Source of the DNA: Diaphorobacter caeni
GTDB taxonomy: Bacteria > Pseudomonadota > Gammaproteobacteria > Burkholderiales > Burkholderiaceae_C
Reading direction: 5' to 3'
Assembly (NCBI RefSeq): GCF_015354245.1
Contig: NZ_JADKYZ010000005.1
Coordinates: 124,001-188,000, forward strand
DNA length: 64,000 nt
The position numbers were made by a program, and so were the translations under genes. This document shows, piece by piece, positions 59,924 through 64,000 of the stretch. A model generated the notes under the pieces. It saw only the letters and a program-made list of their open reading frames with translations. It ran no database searches and was not told where the DNA came from. Positions within the stretch are counted from its first letter, which is position 1. Every line of letters begins with the position of its first letter.

Positions 59924-61858
59924 TCAGCTGGAGAGCCGTGCGAAGGCGCTGTCGGAGGGCTTGTTGTGCAGCGTGATTTCCACGGCGACCTGGGTTCCGC
60001 AGGTGCCGGATTCGATCGTCAGCGTGCCGGCGATGTGTGCGGCGCGGGCGGTCATGCTGCGCATGCCGACGCTGGTGCGCTGCTGCTGCATGCTGGTGAC
60101 GTCGAAACCGACGCCGTTGTCCTCCACGCAGACGACGAAGCGCGTGGCGTCCGGCTGTTCGCAGCGCACGCGCACGCGGGTGGCGCGGCTGTGCTTGATG
60201 ACGTTGGAGAGGGCGTCTTCGACCAGGCGCGAGAGGTTGAGGCTTTGCAGCACGCTCGGGCGCAGTGCGGGGTCCAGCCACTGCGGTGCGACCTGCCAGC
60301 TGCTGTCCACTTCTAGCTCATCGAAGATGCGGGTGAAGCGGTGGCGCAGCGGCGCGATCCATTGCACGGGCGTGTCGGGCACGGCGGTGTCTGCGCCGCC
60401 GCTGGCGCTGTAGTCGATCATCTGGCGCAGGTCATCGCGCAGCGTCTTCAGAATGGAGAGCACGCGTTCGTTGGGCAGCGGCTCGCTGGCCTGCTCCACC
60501 ATCGCCATTCCGCGCACCAGGCTCGCGCCGAGCCCGTTGTGCAGATCGTGCGCAATGCCCATGCGCTCCTGCAGCGTCACGTTGTGCAGCGCCTGAGCGT
60601 GCTCGCGCTCGTTGGCCTGGGCGAGTTCCGTGCGGGCGTTGGCGATGCCGTCGGCCAGCGCGCGATTGAAACGCTCCACGCCGCGCATCTCCTGCACCAA
60701 CTGCGTGCCCAGCACCAGCATGATGAGCGCGATGATCAGGGGGCCGCTCAGCGCCGCCCAGTTGCGCGCGACCTCCCAGAAGCCGAGCATGCCGCTTAGG
60801 TCGTGCAGCGCGACGACCACGAACACCAGCCAGACCAGCGCCAGCAGCATGTCGCGGCGCCGACGTGGCCGCTCGCGCGGGCCGCGCCAGACATGCCACT
60901 GGAACTGCAGCGCATTGAGCAGAAACACCGTCATCGCCACCTGCCAGATCACGCCCCACCAGGCGGAGGCATCTGCACGCGGCGCGAGCAGTGAGGCCGC
61001 CGAGCCGACGGCGGCAAGCACCCAGAGCGCACGCTCCGCCCAGCGCAGACGCTGGTCGCCGTAGCGGAAGGTGAACAGGCAGGCGGCGAGCACGTAGACG
61101 ATGAGCGCCACCATCGACGCGCGCGAGCGCATGATCGAATCGGCAAACGGCCAGGGCGAGGCGGCGAGGTAGGTGCTGAGGTAGGCAAGCCAGGCCAGTG
61201 ACATCAGCGCGAACCAACCGTAGGCGGGCTCCTTGCGGCGCAGCAGCCAGACCAGGAGAAACAGCAGGCCCGCCATGCCGCAGAGCACGGCGTTGATGGC
61301 GTAGATGGTGCGCTGGTGCCATTGCGCGTGTTCGAACTGCGCACGCACGCTGGCTTCGTCGCCCAGGCGCAGCGCACCCGGCCCGGAGCCAACGGCGGCA
61401 AGGCCCACCACGTGCAGCCATACCGAATTCACTCCGGCGTGCAGCGACGCCGCGGGCAGCACCCACCATCGCGGCACGTTCCAGCTGCGCGACAGCGGCT
61501 CGACGAGCGACGGGTCGCGCCACAGCAGATCGTCGTTGATGTACACCGCGCCCGCAACGCCGATGCCGTCAATGCCGAGCGCCACCGGCACGCTGCAGGC
61601 GGAGGCGTCAAAGTCGACGCGATACCAGGCCGAGCCGTCGTAGCCGGGCCAGCGGCGGTTCATCGAGTCGGGCACCTTGGCCTTCTCCCAGCCGTCGGAG
61701 GGACGGATGCCGCCATCACCCGGAGCCTTGGCCGCCTGCACTTCCAAGATGCGCGGCGTGCAGGCGCCCGGCGCGTGCTGCGCCGCCGACGCGGGTGTCA
61801 GCCCACCGGCCAGCACCATCAGGCACAGGGCCATGAAACAACGCAGCCAGCGCGTCAA
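59924..61858 (-). CDS. Orphan NarL-type sensor histidine kinase with 7TM region
   Basis: A 644-residue kinase. A signal peptide (RWLRCFMALCLMVLAGGLTPASA) and a periplasmic beta-sandwich (about 30-175, SAWYRVDFDAS; NSVWLHVVGLAAVG) resemble 7TMR-DISM/glycoside-hydrolase-like sensors. Seven or so helices follow (185-400). The HisKA_3 box is GIAHDLHNGLGASLV with His437, and the ATPase domain has SNVIKHSRA (N box) and CVEDNGVGF (D580). No response-regulator gene is adjacent. The palindrome at 61987-62002 lies upstream and matches that of the LuxR gene at 57430. Confidence 0.88.
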   Translation of the reverse strand: MTRWLRCFMALCLMVLAGGLTPASAAQHAPGACTPRILEVQAAKAPGDGGIRPSDGWEKAKVPDSMNRRWPGYDGSAWYRVDFDASACSVPVALGIDGIGVAGAVYINDDLLWRDPSLVEPLSRSWNVPRWWVLPAASLHAGVNSVWLHVVGLAAVGSGPGALRLGDEASVRAQFEHAQWHQRTIYAINAVLCGMAGLLFLLVWLLRRKEPAYGWFALMSLAWLAYLSTYLAASPWPFADSIMRSRASMVALIVYVLAACLFTFRYGDQRLRWAERALWVLAAVGSAASLLAPRADASAWWGVIWQVAMTVFLLNALQFQWHVWRGPRERPRRRRDMLLALVWLVFVVVALHDLSGMLGFWEVARNWAALSGPLIIALIMLVLGTQLVQEMRGVERFNRALADGIANARTELAQANEREHAQALHNVTLQERMGIAHDLHNGLGASLVRGMAMVEQASEPLPNERVLSILKTLRDDLRQMIDYSASGGADTAVPDTPVQWIAPLRHRFTRIFDELEVDSSWQVAPQWLDPALRPSVLQSLNLSRLVEDALSNVIKHSRATRVRVRCEQPDATRFVVCVEDNGVGFDVTSMQQQRTSVGMRSMTARAAHIAGTLTIESGTCGTQVAVEITLHNKPSDSAFARLSS

Positions 61859-61986
61859 TGCCCCGCTCCTGCGCTGGGCGCGAAATGGTCGTCAGAGGAT
61901 GCGGGATCGGGCGTTCGGGTGTTCACGGCGGAGCATGGGCAATTCGGAGTGCTGCCGATGCTAGGCCAAGCGGCGCGACTTGCATA

Positions 61987-62002
61987 TCACCCAAATGGGT
62001 GA
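61987..62002. promoter_or_regulatory. 16-bp palindromic motif, copy upstream of sensor kinase gene
   Basis: TCACCCAAATGGGTGA: arms TCACCC/GGGTGA around AAAT. It is nearly identical to 57521-57536. Centre about 137 bp before the kinase ATG and 56 bp beyond the stop of the Sel1-like gene. Confidence 0.5.
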
Positions 62003-62058
62003 ATTTGCGTAGGTATTGCAGCTATTTGAAACCACCGACCATTTGGGTTGGCAGGCAC

Positions 62059-62493
62059 TCAGCCCGCCGCGCAGCTTCTGGAGGCATCGCGCATTCCATG
62101 GATCAGCGCTCGTTGGTGCTTGCCCACTTCGCTGCCCTGCGCAGCCGCACGGAGCGCCCAGCGGCGGGCCTCGCAGGGATCGGTGGCGATCGCATTGCCG
62201 TGGAGGCCCGGGTCGGCGAGCAGCACGCTCGCGAGCAGCTCCTGCGCGCGGACCTCGCCCGCCTCACCGGCTTCGCGCAGCAGGCGCAGCATGGCGGGGT
62301 AGTCGCGCTCGGTGCGCGCTTCCAGCGCCATCTGGTAGACCTGCTCGGGCGAGTGCGTCGGCGGGCTCGTCAGGTCGGCAGCCTGTGCGTCGCCGATGAC
62401 CGAGACGCCCCGCGCCAGCGCGAGCGCGGTGCACAGGGCCAGCAGCGCCAGATGCGATCCGGTGGGGTGGGATTTGAGTGGGGAAGCTTGCAT
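62059..62493 (-). CDS. Exported Sel1/TPR-like small protein
   Basis: A 144-residue protein starting MQASPLKSHPTGSHLALLALCTALALARG, a signal peptide cleaved near DAQAA (about residue 39). The mature part has helix pairs of Sel1/TPR type (EQVYQMALEARTERDYPAMLRLLREAGEAGEVRAQELLASVLL in order: YQMALEARTERDYPAM, LLREAGEAGEVRAQELL). I start at 62493 because GAGGAA lies upstream. Probably a periplasmic protein-interaction module; partner unknown. It could be co-transcribed with the sensor kinase gene 200 bp downstream. Confidence 0.65.
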   Translation of the reverse strand: MQASPLKSHPTGSHLALLALCTALALARGVSVIGDAQAADLTSPPTHSPEQVYQMALEARTERDYPAMLRLLREAGEAGEVRAQELLASVLLADPGLHGNAIATDPCEARRWALRAAAQGSEVGKHQRALIHGMRDASRSCAAG

Positions 62494-62647
62494 GGCGGGT
62501 TCCTCTTTCCTTTCATGGAACAGTCGCGAAATGGCTGTCCATGGGGCTGGATTGAATCGATGCAGCGCGCTTGGCACAATGCGGTTGTTTGCCGCGAGCC
62601 TTCGGTTCAGCCGAAGGCGTTGCCCTGTCCTTGCCGCGTCACCGTTT

Positions 62648-62687
62648 CACCGACTCACCGACTCACCGACTCACCGATCCACCGATC
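62648..62687. repeat. Five 8-bp tandem repeats ahead of LysR gene
   Basis: Three perfect CACCGACT units (62648-62671) followed by two CACCGATC units (62672-62687), ending 16 bp before the LysR ATG. The array lies in the leader or promoter region, where slippage would change spacing in 8-bp steps. Confidence 0.85.
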
Positions 62688-62703
62688 CGAAAGAGCCCGA
62701 CCC

Positions 62704-63603
62704 ATGCGACTTGATCTGTCCGACCTTCGCCTGTTTCTCTGCGTGGTGGACGCGGGCAGCATCACGCAGGGCGCGGCGCGCGCGCATCTCGCGCTGGCTT
62801 CCGCCAGCGAGCGGCTGCGCAGCATCGAGGAAGACGCGGGCGTGCAACTGCTCGAACGCAGGCCGCGCGGCGTGATCACCACCGAGGCAGGCGAGGCGCT
62901 TGCGCACCATGCTCGGCGCATTCTGCAGCAGCAGGAGCTGCTCAGGAGCGAGCTCAGCGATTTCGCGCGCGGCTCGCGCGGCACGCTGGTGTTCTACGCG
63001 AGCACGGTGGCGTTGACGGAGTATCTGCCGCGCCAGCTCGCACCGTGGCTGGCGACCCGGCCCCGGCTGCGGGTGGATCTTAAAGAGCGCACCAGCACCG
63101 AGATTTCGCATGGCATCTCGAGCGGGCTGATTGAGGCGGGCATCGTCTCCGACGTGGTGCAGACGCAGGGGCTGGATCTGCAGCTGCAGCCGCTCGTCAA
63201 GGATCATCTGGTGCTGATTGCGCCCGCCGAGCACCGGCTCGCGAAGGAGGGCCGCAGGTCGCTGGCCTTCAACGAAGTGCTCGGCGAGCAGTTCGTGGGC
63301 CTGACGAGCGGCAGTGCGCTGCAGGAGCACATTGCGGAGCACGCCAGCCGCGCGGGGCGCGACATCGCGCTGCGCATCCGCATGAAGACGTTCGGGGGCG
63401 TCTGTGAAATGGTCTCGCACGGCATCGGCGTGGGCATTCTGCCGATCGGCGTGGCGCGGCGCTACAGGCGCCAGCATCCCTTCAGGATCATCCCGTTGAC
63501 GGATGCCTGGGCGCAGCGCCACCTGTGCCTGTGCTGGCGCGACTGGTCACGGCTGTCGCCGTCGATGCGCAGTCTGCTCACGCATCTGGGCGCCACGCAG
63601 TGA
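62704..63603 (+). CDS. LysR-family regulator
   Basis: A 299-residue LysR regulator. HTH: LSDLRLFLCVVDAGSITQGAARAHLALASASERLRSIEEDAG (in order: DLRLFLCVVDAGSIT, ARAHLALASASERL, SIEEDAG). Effector domain RGTLVFYASTVALTEYLPRQLAPWL and MVSHGIGVGILP. It has only a weak ribosome site (AAAGAG) and is preceded by tandem 8-mers. It is convergent with a Bug receptor gene truncated at the window end, which may or may not be its target. Confidence 0.88.
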   Translation: MRLDLSDLRLFLCVVDAGSITQGAARAHLALASASERLRSIEEDAGVQLLERRPRGVITTEAGEALAHHARRILQQQELLRSELSDFARGSRGTLVFYASTVALTEYLPRQLAPWLATRPRLRVDLKERTSTEISHGISSGLIEAGIVSDVVQTQGLDLQLQPLVKDHLVLIAPAEHRLAKEGRRSLAFNEVLGEQFVGLTSGSALQEHIAEHASRAGRDIALRIRMKTFGGVCEMVSHGIGVGILPIGVARRYRRQHPFRIIPLTDAWAQRHLCLCWRDWSRLSPSMRSLLTHLGATQ

Positions 63604-63642
63604 CCGGTCGAGCTGTCGCTTCGTCGATCCGAGCGACGCGAT

Positions 63643-64000
63643 TTACTTGTCGGACCAGGGCGACTCGGCCCAGATGGTCTTGAAGCCTTCGGTCTGCTTG
63701 TCAAGTCGCGCCTTCCACGCATCGCCCTCGAGGTAGTCCATCTCGGTGAACTGGTTGCTCATCTGCTTCTGGAACTCGGGGTCCTTGGCGATGTCGCGCA
63801 GGGCTTCGGTGAGCTTGGTCTTCACGTCGTCAGGAATGCCCTTGGGAGCGACGATGCCGCGCTCGGAGTTGAACACCAGATTCACGCCCTGCTCCTTGAA
63901 GCTCGGCACGTCGGGTGCGAGCTTGGCGCGATCGGGGCTGGCCTGGCCGAGGATGCGCACCTTCTCGCGGAAAGGCATCACCTCGCCCAGATTCATGCCG
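63643..64000 (-). CDS. Bug-family solute receptor, C-terminal part (5' end outside window)
   Basis: About 118 C-terminal residues of a TctC/Bug receptor, recognisable by KVRILGQASPDRAKLAPDVPSFKEQG (in order: VRILGQASPDRAKL, DVPSFKEQGVNLVF), GIVAPKGIPDDVKTKLTEALRDIAKDPEFQ and the final ARLDKQTEGFKTIW. This is the usual end of the second lobe. The frame stays open past 64000, so the N-terminal signal peptide and ligand loop are not visible. It is a second receptor of the family in this window and differs in sequence from 18768-19769. Confidence 0.85.
   Translation of the reverse strand, partial: GMNLGEVMPFREKVRILGQASPDRAKLAPDVPSFKEQGVNLVFNSERGIVAPKGIPDDVKTKLTEALRDIAKDPEFQKQMSNQFTEMDYLEGDAWKARLDKQTEGFKTIWAESPWSDK

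Overview
This is a GC-rich (roughly 65%) chromosomal window. Its gene content points to a betaproteobacterium of the Burkholderiales, most likely Comamonadaceae (Comamonas/Delftia/Acidovorax type). The indications are Bug-family tripartite-transporter receptors, an IPTL-CTERM surface protein, many LysR regulators linked to catabolic operons, and an intergenic palindromic repeat that I recall from that family. The assignment is inference from content, since there is no rRNA or other taxonomic marker. I saw no tRNA, rRNA, CRISPR array, prophage or complete insertion sequence.

Layout. 1-808: 5' part of a DctA C4-dicarboxylate symporter, with two operator-like palindromes upstream. 1018-3335: a lower-GC islet with a RES/Xre-type toxin-antitoxin pair, bounded by a 15-bp direct repeat. 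3549-7814: beta-alanine catabolism (MmsA-type dehydrogenase, omega-amino acid:pyruvate aminotransferase, divergent LysR). 8020-9683: exported transglutaminase-like protein coupled to a TlpA-like thioredoxin. 9717-20825: a large minus-strand acyl-CoA catabolic operon (Bug receptor, split acyl-CoA carboxylase, FadJ-like enzyme, DUF35/thiolase-like pair, CoA-transferase), with an IclR regulator upstream and a PAS-LuxR regulator at its end. 20951-27964: DUF2061, then a membrane/polyamine cluster (SPFH-SHOCT, DUF4178, DUF350, membrane aminopropyltransferase, Tat-lipoprotein flavoenzyme). 28064-38062: repetitive surface protein, phytase-like esterase, hemerythrin, riboflavin synthase, GNAT, penicillin acylase-family lipoprotein, Nudix. 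38070-39719: LysR/LysE pair. 39774-50322: a ten-gene, mostly translationally coupled operon (LysR, flavin monooxygenase, complete peptide-type ABC importer, BAAT hydrolase, two carboxymuconolactone-decarboxylase-fold proteins). 50620-64000: DUF2868/DUF3482 GTPase pair, DsbA-like protein, RluE-like synthase, SDR, LuxR, LysR with a CidA/LrgB pair, orphan sensor kinase, Sel1-like protein, LysR and a truncated Bug receptor.

The most unusual signal is not a gene. Four dispersed copies of a 93-94 bp intergenic element (5111, 24424, 32744, 34750) fold into the same long hairpin. The copies differ by paired, compensating changes in the outer stem, inner stem and apical stem, while the unpaired internal-loop bases are constant. 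This is strong evidence for a structure-conserved mobile or regulatory repeat. Other points worth following are a thiolase-like protein without the usual nucleophilic Cys beside a DUF35 partner, a 16-bp palindrome shared by the promoters of a LuxR gene and the sensor kinase, a Fur-box-like site ahead of the membrane/polyamine cluster, and five 8-bp tandem repeats just ahead of a LysR gene.
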